Shown: in pieces, positions 32,588 through 43,196 of the stretch
How positions within the stretch are numbered: position 1 is the first letter of the stretch
Layout: every line of letters starts with the position of its first letter
NCBI RefSeq assembly: GCF_007828725.1
Contig: NZ_VIUW01000002.1
Location: forward strand, 434,001-498,000
DNA length: 64,000 nt
Direction: 5' to 3'
From: Marihabitans asiaticum
Lineage (GTDB): Bacteria; Actinomycetota; Actinomycetes; Actinomycetales; Dermatophilaceae
Translations under genes and position numbers: made by a program
Notes under the pieces: model-generated
Seen by the model: the letters and a program-made list of their open reading frames with translations, nothing else
The model's database searches: none
Told to the model about the DNA's origin: nothing

Positions 32588-33850
32588 CTACTTCAGCTCC
32601 TTCGACGAGTAGCCGAGGATGCGGCGCGCGACGACGAGCAGCTGGATCTGCTGGGTCCCCTCGAAGATGTCGAGGATCTTGGAGTCGCGCGCCCACTTCT
32701 CCAGCAGCTCGGTCTCGGCGTACCCGGTGGCGCCAGCGAGCTCGACGCAGGCGAGCGCGACGTCGACGCAGGTGCGCCCCGCCTTCGCCTTGGCCATCGA
32801 GGCCTCCATCGAGTTCGGCTTGCCGTTGTCGGCCATCCACGCCGCGCGCAGCGCGAGCAGATAGGCGGCCTGGTAGTCGGCCTCCATCTGCAGCAGCCTG
32901 GCGGCGGCCGCCGGCTGGACGTTAGCCGGCCGGTCCGGGTCGGCGACGACACCGGCCTGCGCGAGCAGCTCGCCGGTCTTGTCCAGGCACGCCCGGGTCA
33001 GGCCGAGTGCCATCGCCGCGACGAGTGGGCGGGTGTTGTCGAAGGTCTGCATCGCCCCGCCGAAGCCGCCCTCGATCTTGATCTCGGGGTCGCCGAGCAG
33101 GTCCTCCGCGGGGACCCGGCAGTCCTGGAGCGAGAAGGCGGCCGTGTCACTGGCCCGGATGCCGAGCTTGTGCTCGAGGCGCACGAGCTTCATGCCCGGG
33201 TTGTCGCGGCGGACGATGAAGGACTTGATCGCCTGCTTGCCCAGGCTCCGGTCCAGGGTCGCCCAGACGACGACGAGCTCGGCACGCTCACCGGCGGTGA
33301 CGTAGATCTTCTCGCCGTTGAGCACGTACTCGTCGCCGTCCCTGACCGCGGTCGTGCGGATCGCGCCGGAGTCCGACCCGGTCTCGGGCTCGGTGATCGC
33401 CATCGCCGCCCACTTGCCGGCGTAGCGCGCCTTCTGCTCCTCGGTGGCCACCGCCGCGATGGCAGCGTTGCCCAGACCCTGCCGTGGGATGGAGAGGGTC
33501 AGGCCGACGTCGCCGCGGCAGGTCTCGAGGATCGAGAGGACCGAGGAGAGGTTCGAGCCGTTGCGGTTGGCGCGCTCCCCCTTCGCCTTGCGGCCCGAGC
33601 CAACGGCGGCGACATCACCCTCCTGGGCTCCGTCGTCGCTCGCCCGGGTCGAGGATGAGGCACCGGCGCCCTGGCCGGCACCGGAGTCGCTCATCCCGTC
33701 GATGACGGCGGAGACGAGGTCGAGCTCAGCGGGGTACTCGTGCTCGGCGCGGTCGTACTTGCGCGAGATCGGCCAGAAGACCTCCTCGGCCATGCCCCGT
33801 GCCTGGGCCACGAGGGGGCGGAACTTCTTGGGAACGTCGAGATCGATCAT
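32588..33850 (-). CDS. Acyl-CoA dehydrogenase with low-complexity insertion
   Basis: A 420-residue FAD enzyme that oxidises acyl-CoA to enoyl-CoA. The family motifs MAITEPETGSDSGAIRTTA, DEYVLNGEKIYVTAGERA and C-terminal ILDIFEGTQQIQ are present. Between about residues 54 and 100 it has an unusual Ser/Gly/Ala/charged insertion (SGAGQGAGASSSTRASDDGA and on to KGERANRNG) that interrupts the N-terminal helical domain and contains the GCGAAGGGG word. ATG 33850 is the first family-like start; the upstream open frame covers a repeat. Paired with another acyl-CoA dehydrogenase 115 bp upstream. Confidence 0.85.
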   Translation of the reverse strand: MIDLDVPKKFRPLVAQARGMAEEVFWPISRKYDRAEHEYPAELDLVSAVIDGMSDSGAGQGAGASSSTRASDDGAQEGDVAAVGSGRKAKGERANRNGSNLSSVLSILETCRGDVGLTLSIPRQGLGNAAIAAVATEEQKARYAGKWAAMAITEPETGSDSGAIRTTAVRDGDEYVLNGEKIYVTAGERAELVVVWATLDRSLGKQAIKSFIVRRDNPGMKLVRLEHKLGIRASDTAAFSLQDCRVPAEDLLGDPEIKIEGGFGGAMQTFDNTRPLVAAMALGLTRACLDKTGELLAQAGVVADPDRPANVQPAAAARLLQMEADYQAAYLLALRAAWMADNGKPNSMEASMAKAKAGRTCVDVALACVELAGATGYAETELLEKWARDSKILDIFEGTQQIQLLVVARRILGYSSKELK

Positions 33851-33883
33851 GTTCGTCAGTCCTTCTGAGTCTGTGGTCTGGGG

Positions 33884-33966
33884 CCGCACCTGCCAAGGCA
33901 AGTGCGAGAGGGAGGGGAGCCAGGGGGCCGTACCTGCCAAGGCAAGTGCGAAGGGAGGGGCTGGCT
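33884..33966. repeat. Two tandem copies of a CACCTGCCAAGGCAAGTGCG element
   Basis: CCGCACCTGCCAAGGCAAGT at 33884 and CCGTACCTGCCAAGGCAAGT at 33928, each followed by GCGAAGGGAGGGG-like sequence. The core TGCCAAGGCA is nearly palindromic. The pair fills most of the gap between two acyl-CoA dehydrogenase genes and could be an operator, a terminator or a repeat family member. Confidence 0.7.
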
Positions 33967-35294
33967 CAGACGAGGAGGGTGCCTTCGAGCAGCCCGGCAC
34001 CACGCAGGTCGCGGTACCACCGCTCGTTGTCGAACTCCTTGACGAACCCGTGCCCCCCAAGCATCTGGACGCCGTTGCTGCCGACCTGGGTCATGTAGCG
34101 GGAGGTCAGCGAGCGCGCCTGGGCGATCTCGGCCGAGGCGTCCTCGCCGCGATCGAGCCGGGCCGCGGCCTTCCACACCACGAGGCGCAGCGCGGCGATC
34201 TCGATCGCCATGTCCGCGACGGTGAAGGCGACGGCCTGCCGGTGGCCGATCGGCTCGCCGAAGGCGGTGCGCTCGGTGACGTACTGCGAGACCTGGTCGA
34301 GGACGGCCTGTCCGGTCCCCACTGCGGCGGCCGCCCAGGCGAGGCGGGCGCGGCGGACGGCGTCGAGGTGGTCCTCGCTCGAGCCGAGGAGACTCGCAGC
34401 CGGCACCCGGACCCCTTCGAGGTGAAGGCGGGCAGTCCTGCTGGCCCGGATGCCCATGGCCGGGTCGTCCTCGACCTGCAGACCCTCGGTCCCGGGCTCG
34501 ACGATGACCAGGCGCGGCTCGCCGTCGAGCATCGCGGAGACGATGAAGAGCTCCGCGATCTCGGCGCCCGGGACGAGCGCCTTGACGCCGTCAAGGACGA
34601 GCTCGTCCCCGTCGCGGATCGCCGCCGTGGTCGGGGCGAGCGGGTCGAAGAGCGGCTGGGGCTCCATGAGCGCGAGCGCGGCCGACTTCGGCGGGTTGTC
34701 GCCGGTGAACTCGGGCAGGTAGGTCGCCTGCTGGTCCGCGTCGCCGTAGCTGGCGATCGCGGTGGCGACGGCGGCCGGCGCCATGATCGCGGCCGCGATG
34801 CCCATGTCACCGCGAGCCAGCTCCTCGAGGACGAGCACGCCGGTGACCGCGGAGCGCTCCTCGGCGATGCCCTCCAGCTCGGCGGGAACGCCGATGAGGT
34901 GCAGCCCCATCTCGGCGGCGGCGCCGGTCACCTCCTCGGGGAGCCCGCGCTCTGCGTCGGCGCCGGAGCCGGCGGGCCGGATGACCTCGTCGGCAAGTTC
35001 CCTCGCCACGCCCTGGATCATCTGCTGGTCCTCGGTCGGGGTGAGGTCGAAGAGCTGTTTCGGCTTGGCCGTGGCGGCGCGGGTCGGGTCACCCGACCCC
35101 TTCTTCTTGGCGAAGGCGCGACCCGCCGCCGTCTGCGCCCTGAAGCTGCCCACGGCGCTCTTGTAGAGGTATCGCTCCACCCGCGCTCGGACCTTTGGGT
35201 CCTTCAGGCCGGGCAGCCCGCCGGCCTTGGCGATGAGTCGGAGCCCGAGTCGCTGACCCTTGTCGGCCAGCGAGATGGATTCGGTGGTGGCCAT
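33966..35294 (-). CDS. Acyl-CoA dehydrogenase family protein, diverged
   Basis: A 442-residue protein with a 75-residue N-terminal extension (rich in Lys/Arg/Ala) before the dehydrogenase fold (FDLTPTEDQQMIQGVARELA). C-terminal GSNGVQMLGGHGFVKEFDNERWYRDLRGAGLLEG matches the family. The position of the usual catalytic glutamate motif is less clear than in its neighbour, so it may be a non-standard or partner subunit. ATG 35294 is preceded by GAAGGGG as a ribosome binding site. It is the first gene of a two-gene operon with the acyl-CoA dehydrogenase. Confidence 0.82.
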   Translation of the reverse strand: MATTESISLADKGQRLGLRLIAKAGGLPGLKDPKVRARVERYLYKSAVGSFRAQTAAGRAFAKKKGSGDPTRAATAKPKQLFDLTPTEDQQMIQGVARELADEVIRPAGSGADAERGLPEEVTGAAAEMGLHLIGVPAELEGIAEERSAVTGVLVLEELARGDMGIAAAIMAPAAVATAIASYGDADQQATYLPEFTGDNPPKSAALALMEPQPLFDPLAPTTAAIRDGDELVLDGVKALVPGAEIAELFIVSAMLDGEPRLVIVEPGTEGLQVEDDPAMGIRASRTARLHLEGVRVPAASLLGSSEDHLDAVRRARLAWAAAAVGTGQAVLDQVSQYVTERTAFGEPIGHRQAVAFTVADMAIEIAALRLVVWKAAARLDRGEDASAEIAQARSLTSRYMTQVGSNGVQMLGGHGFVKEFDNERWYRDLRGAGLLEGTLLV

Positions 35295-35395
35295 GCGGCG
35301 TACCCCTTCGTGCGTAGCACTCGTCGATGAGCACGACCGGACGTGGCGGCCGGTCGAGGTGTGCGATACCGAGAGTACCTGCTACGCCCCGTACC

Positions 35396-35414
35396 GGTAA
35401 CCGGCGGGTAACCG
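35396..35414. promoter_or_regulatory. Candidate operator upstream of the acyl-CoA dehydrogenase pair
   Basis: GGTAACCG occurs twice, 11 bp apart (35396 and 35407), about 100 bp before the ATG at 35294. Two sites on the same face of the helix suit a dimeric regulator, but no regulator gene is adjacent. Confidence 0.3.
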
Positions 35415-35438
35415 TGATCTACCGCACCCCGACGCGCG

Positions 35439-35472
35439 GCGGCCCGAACCCGAGGGGGCGGGTTCGGGCCGC
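35439..35472 (-). terminator. Terminator of the valine catabolic operon
   Basis: GCGGCCCGAACCCG and CGGGTTCGGGCCGC pair perfectly around AGGGGG, about 47 bp after the enoyl-CoA hydratase stop. Confidence 0.8.
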
Positions 35473-35518
35473 TGCGGACGAAGGGGTGGGTCGAAAGGGG
35501 TAGGTCGAAGAGGGAGGG

Positions 35519-36295
35519 TCAGCGGTGGCGGAACTGCGGGGCGCGCTTCTCGGAGAAGGCCTGCATCCCCTCGGTGCGGTCCTCGAAGGCAAAGGCCGCC
35601 ATGAAGGTCCGCCGCTCGAAGCGGATGCCCTCGGTGAGGGTGGACTCCAGCGCCACCTGCACCGCCTCCTTCGCCGCGTAGACGGCGGGCAGCGACTTCT
35701 CCGCGATGCCCGACGCGATCTCGCCGACCTGGTCCAGCAGCTCCTCGGTCGGCACGACCCGGGCGACCAGGCCCGACCGCTCGGCCTCCTCAGCGCCGAT
35801 CTGGCGACCGGTGAGGATGAGGTCCATCGCCTTGGCCTTGCCGACCGCCCGGGTCAGCCGCTGCGAGCCGCCCATGCCGGGCAGGACCCCGAGGTTGATC
35901 TCGGGCTGGCCGAACTTCGCCGACTCCGCGGCGACGATGATGTCGCACATCATCGCGACCTCGCAGCCCCCGCCGAGGGCGTACCCGGAGACCGCGGCGA
36001 TGGTCGGGGTGCGCAGCGCGCCGAACCGGTCCCACGCGGAGAACCAGTCCTTGACGTAGACATCGGCGTAGCTCTGCTCGAGCATCTCCTTGATGTCCGC
36101 GCCGGCGGCGAAGGCCTTCTGCGATCCGGTGACGACGATGCAGCCCACCTCGGGATCGGCGTCGAGCTCCTCGGCCGCGGCGACGAACTCGGTCATCAGC
36201 GCGTGGTTGAGCGCGTTGAGCGCCTTGGGGCGGTTGAGGGTGATCGTCGCGACGCGCCCGTCGCGGGAGACGACGATGTTCTCGTGGTCGGTCAT
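35519..36295 (-). CDS. Enoyl-CoA hydratase
   Basis: A 258-residue crotonase-fold enzyme that adds water to enoyl-CoA. The oxyanion-hole segments are [11 protein letters not shown] and [13 protein letters not shown]; the catalytic glutamates fall in ALGGGCE and [22 protein letters not shown] 36295 ([13 protein letters not shown]) matches the family start. It is the last gene of the valine operon and would hydrate methacrylyl-CoA there. Confidence 0.92.
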   Translation of the reverse strand: MTDHENIVVSRDGRVATITLNRPKALNALNHALMTEFVAAAEELDADPEVGCIVVTGSQKAFAAGADIKEMLEQSYADVYVKDWFSAWDRFGALRTPTIAAVSGYALGGGCEVAMMCDIIVAAESAKFGQPEINLGVLPGMGGSQRLTRAVGKAKAMDLILTGRQIGAEEAERSGLVARVVPTEELLDQVGEIASGIAEKSLPAVYAAKEAVQVALESTLTEGIRFERRTFMAAFAFEDRTEGMQAFSEKRAPQFRHR

Positions 36296-36326
36296 GGGTG
36301 GTCTCGCTCCTTGCGGTGATCGGGTG

Positions 36327-37211
36327 TCAGGCGTCGTCGCGCAGCGTGGTGATGATCGAGCTGAAGTCGTGACCAGCATGCTCGGTCTCGCTCAGCCGCG
36401 CATAGAGGTCGGCGACGAGCTTGCCGACCTGGGCGTCCATCCCCGCCCGGTCGACCTCGGCCATCGCCAGGGTGAGGTCCTTGTGCATGAGCGAGGTGGC
36501 GAAGCCGCCCTCGTAGTCCCGGTTGGCCGGGCTCGCCGGGACCGGGCCGGGCACCGGGCAGTTCGTCTTCAACGCCCAGCACTGGGCGGCGGAGGTCGAG
36601 GCCACGTCGTAGAAGGCCTGGTGGGTCAGCCCGAGCTGCTCGCCGAGGACGAAGGCCTCGGCGACCCCGACCTGGGTGATCGCGAGCAGGAGGTTGTTGC
36701 ACAGCTTGGCCGCCTGGCCGTTGCCGCTCTTGCCGCAGTGGACGACCTTGCCGGCCATCGGCTCGAGCACCGGCTGGGCTGCGGCCACGTCCTCGTCGCT
36801 GCCGCCGACCATGAAGGTCAGCGTCCCGGCCTCGGCGCCGACGACGCCTCCGGAGACCGGGGCGTCGATGAACCGGTGACCCGCGGCGTCGACCTTCTCC
36901 GCCGCCTGCCAGGCCAGCTCCGCCCCGGTGGTCGAGGTATCGATGAAGAGCGTGCCCGCCGTGGCAGCAGGCAGCACCTCGTCGTAGACCGAGAGCAGGA
37001 CGTGCCCGTTGGGCAGGCTGGTCACCACGACCTCGGCCCCCTCGACCGCCGCGACGGCCGACTCGGCCACGCTCACCCCCTTCGCCGCCGCTGCCTCCCG
37101 CAGCTCGGCAACGGGGTCGAAGCCGGTGACCTCATGGCCCCCGGCCGCGAGGTTGGCCGCCATGTGGCCACCCATGTGGCCCAGGCCGATGAACGCGATC
37201 CTCATGGTCAT
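36327..37211 (-). CDS. mmsB: 3-hydroxyisobutyrate dehydrogenase
   Basis: A 294-residue enzyme that oxidises 3-hydroxyisobutyrate to methylmalonate semialdehyde. NAD motif [17 protein letters not shown], substrate region [16 protein letters not shown], and catalytic lysine in [16 protein letters not shown] 37211 overlaps the upstream hydrolase stop (ATGA); a second ATG two codons later is possible. It fits between the hydrolase and MmsA in the valine pathway. Confidence 0.94.
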   Translation of the reverse strand: MTMRIAFIGLGHMGGHMAANLAAGGHEVTGFDPVAELREAAAAKGVSVAESAVAAVEGAEVVVTSLPNGHVLLSVYDEVLPAATAGTLFIDTSTTGAELAWQAAEKVDAAGHRFIDAPVSGGVVGAEAGTLTFMVGGSDEDVAAAQPVLEPMAGKVVHCGKSGNGQAAKLCNNLLLAITQVGVAEAFVLGEQLGLTHQAFYDVASTSAAQCWALKTNCPVPGPVPASPANRDYEGGFATSLMHKDLTLAMAEVDRAGMDAQVGKLVADLYARLSETEHAGHDFSSIITTLRDDA

Positions 37212-38290
37212 CCCTTCGTCGTGAACGGAGTGTCGGGGAAGGTCAGCTCGTGCTCGCCGATCGGCGCGAAGAACTCCTCGACCCGGGCGGGCGAGACCTC
37301 GGCGAGCGTGCGGGGCGACCACTTCGGGTCGCGGTCCTTGTCGACGACCTGAGCGCGCACGCCCTCGACGAAGTCGTGCGAGTCGTGGCAGTGGTAGGCC
37401 ATCCGGGCCTCCTGGCGCAGCGCCTCGCGCAGGTCGGTCATCCGGGCAGCCGAGCGAAGGGCGGAGAGCGTCACCTTGACGGAGGTGGGCGACTTCGCCT
37501 CGATGGTGTCCGCGGCGTCGGTCGCCTCCTCGGTGCCGAGCTGGCGCAGGCGCTGCACGATCGCCTCGGCGTCATCGCCGGCGTAGGCGGGGTCGAGCCA
37601 CTCGCGGTCGGCGAGGAGCGGGGACTCCGGCGGGTCCTCGGCGACAGCGGCGACGGCCTGCTCCGGCTCGGTGTCGGCGAGCGAGGAGAGCAGGTCCTCG
37701 AGCTTGTCGCTGGGGACGTAGTGGTCCGCCAGGCCGATGGCGATACCGTCGCCGGCCCGCACCGACCCGGCGGTCAGCGCCAGGTGGGTACCGGTCTCAC
37801 CGGGCGCGTGCCCGAGGAGGTAGGTGCCGCCGACATCGGGGACGAAGCCGATGCCGGTCTCGGGCATCCCGATCCTTGAGCGCTCGGTCACGACGCGCAC
37901 GTCGCCGTGGGCGGAGATGCCGATGCCTCCGCCGAGGACGATCCCGTCCATGATCGCGACGTAGGGCTTGGGGTACTCCTTGATCAGCGCGTTGAGCTGG
38001 TACTCCTCGGTCCAGAACTCCTGCGCCTCCTCGCCGCCATCCTTGGCGTCCTTCCACAGCGCGACGATGTCGCCGCCGGCGCACAGACCCCGCTCCCCCG
38101 CCCCGGTCACGACGACCCACTCGACGGAGTCGTCGGTGGCCCACTCGCGCAGCTGGGCGGTCATGAGACGGACCATCTCGGTCGTCAGGGCGTTGATCGC
38201 CTTGGGGCGGTTGAGCACCACGTGGCCCGCCCGCCCGTCACGGCGGAAAAGGATCGGCGCCTCGTCGGGCCCGGGACTCTGCTCGGTCAT
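37208..38290 (-). CDS. 3-hydroxyisobutyryl-CoA hydrolase
   Basis: A 360-residue crotonase-superfamily thioesterase. GLCAGGDIVALWKDA and MDGIVLGGGIGISAHGDVRV form the oxyanion hole, PETGIGFVPDVGGTYLL holds the catalytic acid, and the long C-terminal part with HDFVEGVRAQVVDKDRDPKW marks the HIBCH subfamily rather than a simple hydratase. ATG 38290 overlaps the dehydrogenase stop. It frees 3-hydroxyisobutyrate from CoA. Confidence 0.92.
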   Translation of the reverse strand: MTEQSPGPDEAPILFRRDGRAGHVVLNRPKAINALTTEMVRLMTAQLREWATDDSVEWVVVTGAGERGLCAGGDIVALWKDAKDGGEEAQEFWTEEYQLNALIKEYPKPYVAIMDGIVLGGGIGISAHGDVRVVTERSRIGMPETGIGFVPDVGGTYLLGHAPGETGTHLALTAGSVRAGDGIAIGLADHYVPSDKLEDLLSSLADTEPEQAVAAVAEDPPESPLLADREWLDPAYAGDDAEAIVQRLRQLGTEEATDAADTIEAKSPTSVKVTLSALRSAARMTDLREALRQEARMAYHCHDSHDFVEGVRAQVVDKDRDPKWSPRTLAEVSPARVEEFFAPIGEHELTFPDTPFTTKG

Positions 38291-39426
38291 CGGCGTCCTT
38301 TCACCAGCGATCGTGCGAGCACGACCTGCATGATCTCGTTGGTCCCCTCGAGGATCTGGTGCACGCGCAGGTCGCGCACGATCTTCTCCACGCCGTACTC
38401 CCACAGGTAGCCGTACCCGCCGAAGAGCTGGAGGGCGGAGTTGGCCACCTCGAAGCAGGAGTCGGTGACGAATCGCTTGGTCATCGCGCAGGTCGCGCTC
38501 GCGCCCGGCGCACCCGCGTCGAGGGCGTCGGCGGCGTCGTGGAGCATGAGCCGAGAAGCGTGCAGCTTCGTCGCCATGTCGGCCAGGGCGAACTGGAGCG
38601 ACTGCTGCTCGATGAGTGGGCCGCCGAAGGCCTCGCGGGTGCGCAGGTGGGCCAGCGCCGCATCGAAGGCGGCCTGCGCGCCGCCGAGGGAGCAGGCCGC
38701 GATGTTGAGCCGGCCCCCGTCCAGCCCCCGCATCGCGATCGCGAAGCCCTGCCCCTCCTCGCCGAGGAGGTGGTCGGCGGGCACGTGCACCCCGTCGAGG
38801 ACCACCTCTCGGGTGGGCTGGGCGTTCCAGCCCATCTTGGCCTCGTTCGCCCCGAAGGAGAGGCCCTCGGCGTCCGCGGGCACGACGAAGGCGGACACCC
38901 CCTTCGCCCCTGAGCCGCCGGTGCGCGCCATGACGACGTAGACCGCCGACGTGCCCGCGCCGGAGATGAACTGCTTCGCTCCGTCGAGCATGTACCCGTC
39001 GTCGACCGCGCGCGCCGTGGTGCGCAGCGCGGCGGCGTCGGAGCCAGCGCCTGCCTCGGTGAGGCAGTAGCTCGCCAGCTGGCCCATCGAGGCGAGCCCG
39101 GGGATCCAGCGCTCACGCTGCTCCTGCGTGCCAGCGGTGTCGATCATCGACGTCGCCATGTTGTGGATCGAGATGTAGGCGGCCACGGTGGGGCAGGCGG
39201 TCGCCAGCTGCTCGAAGATCCGGACGCCGTCGGCCCGGGTCAACCCCGAGCCACCGACGTCCTCGGCCACCCAGATCCCGCCGAGCCCGAGCTCGCCGGC
39301 GGCCTTCAGCACGTCGACCGGGAAGTGCTTGTCCCGGTCCCACTGCCCCGCGTGCGGGGCGATCTGGTCGTCGGCGAACTGCCGCACCATCGCCGAGAGC
39401 TCGGCGATGTCCTCGCTGGCGGCCAT
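38287..39426 (-). CDS. Isobutyryl-CoA dehydrogenase
   Basis: A 379-residue acyl-CoA dehydrogenase with YCLTEAGAGSDAAALRTTA, LDGAKQFISGAGTS, QLFGGYGYLWEYGVEKIVRD and HQILEGTNEIMQ. The YGVEKIVRD segment places the catalytic glutamate region. Position between MmsA and the hydrolase identifies isobutyryl-CoA, the valine-derived substrate, as most likely. ATG 39426 lies 1 bp after the mmsA stop. Confidence 0.9.
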   Translation of the reverse strand: MAASEDIAELSAMVRQFADDQIAPHAGQWDRDKHFPVDVLKAAGELGLGGIWVAEDVGGSGLTRADGVRIFEQLATACPTVAAYISIHNMATSMIDTAGTQEQRERWIPGLASMGQLASYCLTEAGAGSDAAALRTTARAVDDGYMLDGAKQFISGAGTSAVYVVMARTGGSGAKGVSAFVVPADAEGLSFGANEAKMGWNAQPTREVVLDGVHVPADHLLGEEGQGFAIAMRGLDGGRLNIAACSLGGAQAAFDAALAHLRTREAFGGPLIEQQSLQFALADMATKLHASRLMLHDAADALDAGAPGASATCAMTKRFVTDSCFEVANSALQLFGGYGYLWEYGVEKIVRDLRVHQILEGTNEIMQVVLARSLVKGRR

Positions 39427-39427
39427 G

Positions 39428-40924
<1,497 letters not shown>

Positions 40925-41086
40925 GGTGGAGAACTTCCTTGTCCTGCGGGCTGGTCGCGGCACGGGTGTGTGCTGGGTCACCTCCACACTACGGGCGAAG
41001 GGGTGAGCCGGACCACCCGGCCCCTCCTCCCCCTTCGCGCACCTCCCCCTTCGCGCACCTCCCCCACGCCCACCCCCGGGCACACC

Positions 41087-41239
41087 AGATCCGAATCTCC
41101 CTAGGCGTTTGACCAGACGCCTAGGAAATATCCCGGGCGGCTGACAGAAACCTAGGGAGATTCGGATCTGTGGAGCGGGCGAAGGGGGGTGATCAGCCCT
41201 CGAAGGACTCCAGCTTCTCGTTCACCCGGCGGTGGGCCT
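41087..41239 (-). repeat. pckG 3' end plus CCTAGG cruciform, parent copy
   Basis: This is the intact-gene counterpart of the repeat at 17567-17720, in opposite orientation. The 82-bp palindromic element (41087-41168) has 19-bp arms and an internal hairpin CCTAGGCGT/ACGCCTAGG. It lies 24 bp after the pckG stop and may end pckG transcripts. Confidence 0.9.
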
Positions 41240-43031
41240 CCCAGATCTCCTCGGGGAGGTCGCGGAACTGGCCGAGGTGCTCCTCGCGGTTGGCCATCTC
41301 CTCCTGCCAGCGCGCCTTGTCGATCGTCAGCACCGTGTCGAGGTCGGCCAGGGCCTGCTCGTCCAGGCCGTCGAGCAGGAGCTCCTCGCGCTTGGGGATG
41401 ACTCCGACCGGCGTCTGCTGGCCCTCGACCTCGCCGGCGCGGTACTGCATGAGCCACACGAGCGGGCGAAGGTTCTCGCGGTAGCCCGGCCACAGGAAGC
41501 GACCGTCCTCTCCACGCTGGAACCAGTTGACATGGGCGAAGACCGGCTGGTTCTTCGCCCGGCCGATGACATCAAGCCAGTGCTGGGCGTAGTCACCCTC
41601 GCCGTAGCTGAGGAAGGGACGCATCGACATCGGGTCGTAGCGCAGCACGCCCTCCTTGCCGTCCGCGGCCGCGGTGGCCTCGGCGCCGAGGGTAAGGCCG
41701 TCGTAGACACCCTCAGCGGTGTCGTCCATCGCCCGGATGAGCGGCTCACGGTCACGGGTGCGACCGCCGAAGATGATGCCGTGGATCTCGACTCCCTTGG
41801 GGTCGTCGTAGTCCTTGGCGACGTTGGGCACCTGCTCCAGGGTGGTGGTGAAGCGGGAGTTGGGGTGGGCCCACGGGTCGTCGGCGTGCTCGGGGGCGCG
41901 GTCGGCGATGACCTCGCCCTTCCAGTCCATCCAGCCGTCGAGATCGGTCGGCTTTGGGCCCTTGCCCTCCCACCAGACGTCCTGCGTCTTCGGGTTGTAG
42001 GCGACGTTGGTGAAGATCGCCCCGGAGCCCGGCTGGATCGCGTCGATCGCCGTGGGGTTGGTCTTCTCGTTGGTGTCCTTGGCGACACCGAAGACGCCGT
42101 TCTCGGGGTTGAAGCCGCGCAGCACCCCGTCGCCGTCGACCCAGATCCAGGCGATGTCGTCGCCGTAGAACTCGACGTAGAAGCGGTCACCGAGCGCGTC
42201 GGGGGCGAGCGTCATCGCGAGGTTGGTCTTGCCCGAGGCGCTGGGGAAGCCGCCGGCGATGTTGTACTTCTTGCCCGTCTCCTTGTCGGTGATGCCAAGG
42301 AGCATGAACTGCTCGACGAGGAAGCCGTTCTTCCACCCGTCGTAGGAGGCCTGGCGCAGCCCGTGGGCGATCTTGCCGAGGAGGGCGTTGCCGCCGTAGC
42401 TGCTGCCGTAGTGCAGGATCGTGCGCTCGTCGGCGACGGTGACGAAGTTGCGCTTGTCCTCCGGCGTGCCCTGCTGGAGGTTCTCCAGGTCACCGGTGAC
42501 GTGCACCGCCTTGACGAAGTTGTCGCCGAGGTCGTCGATCATCTCGATGCCGACCCGAGCCATCCGGATCATCTGCAGCACGACGCTGCGGTTGTCGGTG
42601 AGCTCGACACCAGCGGCCAGCTCGTCCAGGTCGCTGCCCTTGGGGGACATGAGGTAGGGGATGACGTACATCGTCTTGCCCTGCAGCGCCCCCTTCATCA
42701 GCTCCTCGACGACCGGACGGACCTGCGAGGACGGCTTCCAGTTGTTGTAGACGCCCCGGTCCTGCTCGTCTGCGGTGGCGACGATGGTGCGCTCCTCGGA
42801 GCGGGCGGTGTCCTTGCTGTAGCTGCGCGAGTAGTACATCCCCTCGCCGACCGGCTGCAGCTCACCGGCGTCGAGTCCCTCCTGCAGCAGGCGGGCGTCG
42901 TCGGAGGCACTGACGACCTCCATGCGCTCTGCCCCGGTGTGCTCCGCCCACTGGGTGACGAAGTCGATCACCGCCTGGTTCGTCACTCCGGCATCTGCCA
43001 GAGCCCTGTCCACGTCGGCCGTCGTACTCAA
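41193..43031 (-). CDS. pckG: Phosphoenolpyruvate carboxykinase (GTP)
   Basis: A 612-residue enzyme of normal GTP-type length. It makes PEP and CO2 from oxaloacetate and GTP. HYGSSYGGNALLGKI, the P-loop GGFPSASGKTNLAM and the FEFYGDDIAWIWVDGDG-like metal site are present. TTG 43031 is chosen because GGAG lies 6 bp upstream and the N-terminus matches the family. Odd point: residue 266 in the P-loop is serine where GTP-type enzymes usually carry the reactive cysteine (FPSACGKTN). The last codons are duplicated at 17.6 kb. Confidence 0.93.
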   Translation of the reverse strand: MSTTADVDRALADAGVTNQAVIDFVTQWAEHTGAERMEVVSASDDARLLQEGLDAGELQPVGEGMYYSRSYSKDTARSEERTIVATADEQDRGVYNNWKPSSQVRPVVEELMKGALQGKTMYVIPYLMSPKGSDLDELAAGVELTDNRSVVLQMIRMARVGIEMIDDLGDNFVKAVHVTGDLENLQQGTPEDKRNFVTVADERTILHYGSSYGGNALLGKIAHGLRQASYDGWKNGFLVEQFMLLGITDKETGKKYNIAGGFPSASGKTNLAMTLAPDALGDRFYVEFYGDDIAWIWVDGDGVLRGFNPENGVFGVAKDTNEKTNPTAIDAIQPGSGAIFTNVAYNPKTQDVWWEGKGPKPTDLDGWMDWKGEVIADRAPEHADDPWAHPNSRFTTTLEQVPNVAKDYDDPKGVEIHGIIFGGRTRDREPLIRAMDDTAEGVYDGLTLGAEATAAADGKEGVLRYDPMSMRPFLSYGEGDYAQHWLDVIGRAKNQPVFAHVNWFQRGEDGRFLWPGYRENLRPLVWLMQYRAGEVEGQQTPVGVIPKREELLLDGLDEQALADLDTVLTIDKARWQEEMANREEHLGQFRDLPEEIWEAHRRVNEKLESFEG

Positions 43032-43196
43032 CTTGTGCTCCGCCCTTCGGTTCGAAACGTCGCTACTCTGCGATGGCAGAGCACGGCGCCGACGAGGGGG
43101 TCCCCTCCGCTGTCCGCGACTCTGCTGAACCCACTCAACCACGCGGCCTCGCGCCCTAGCAGCCGGGGGCGAAGACGCGCCAAGAAGTGTGAGGGA

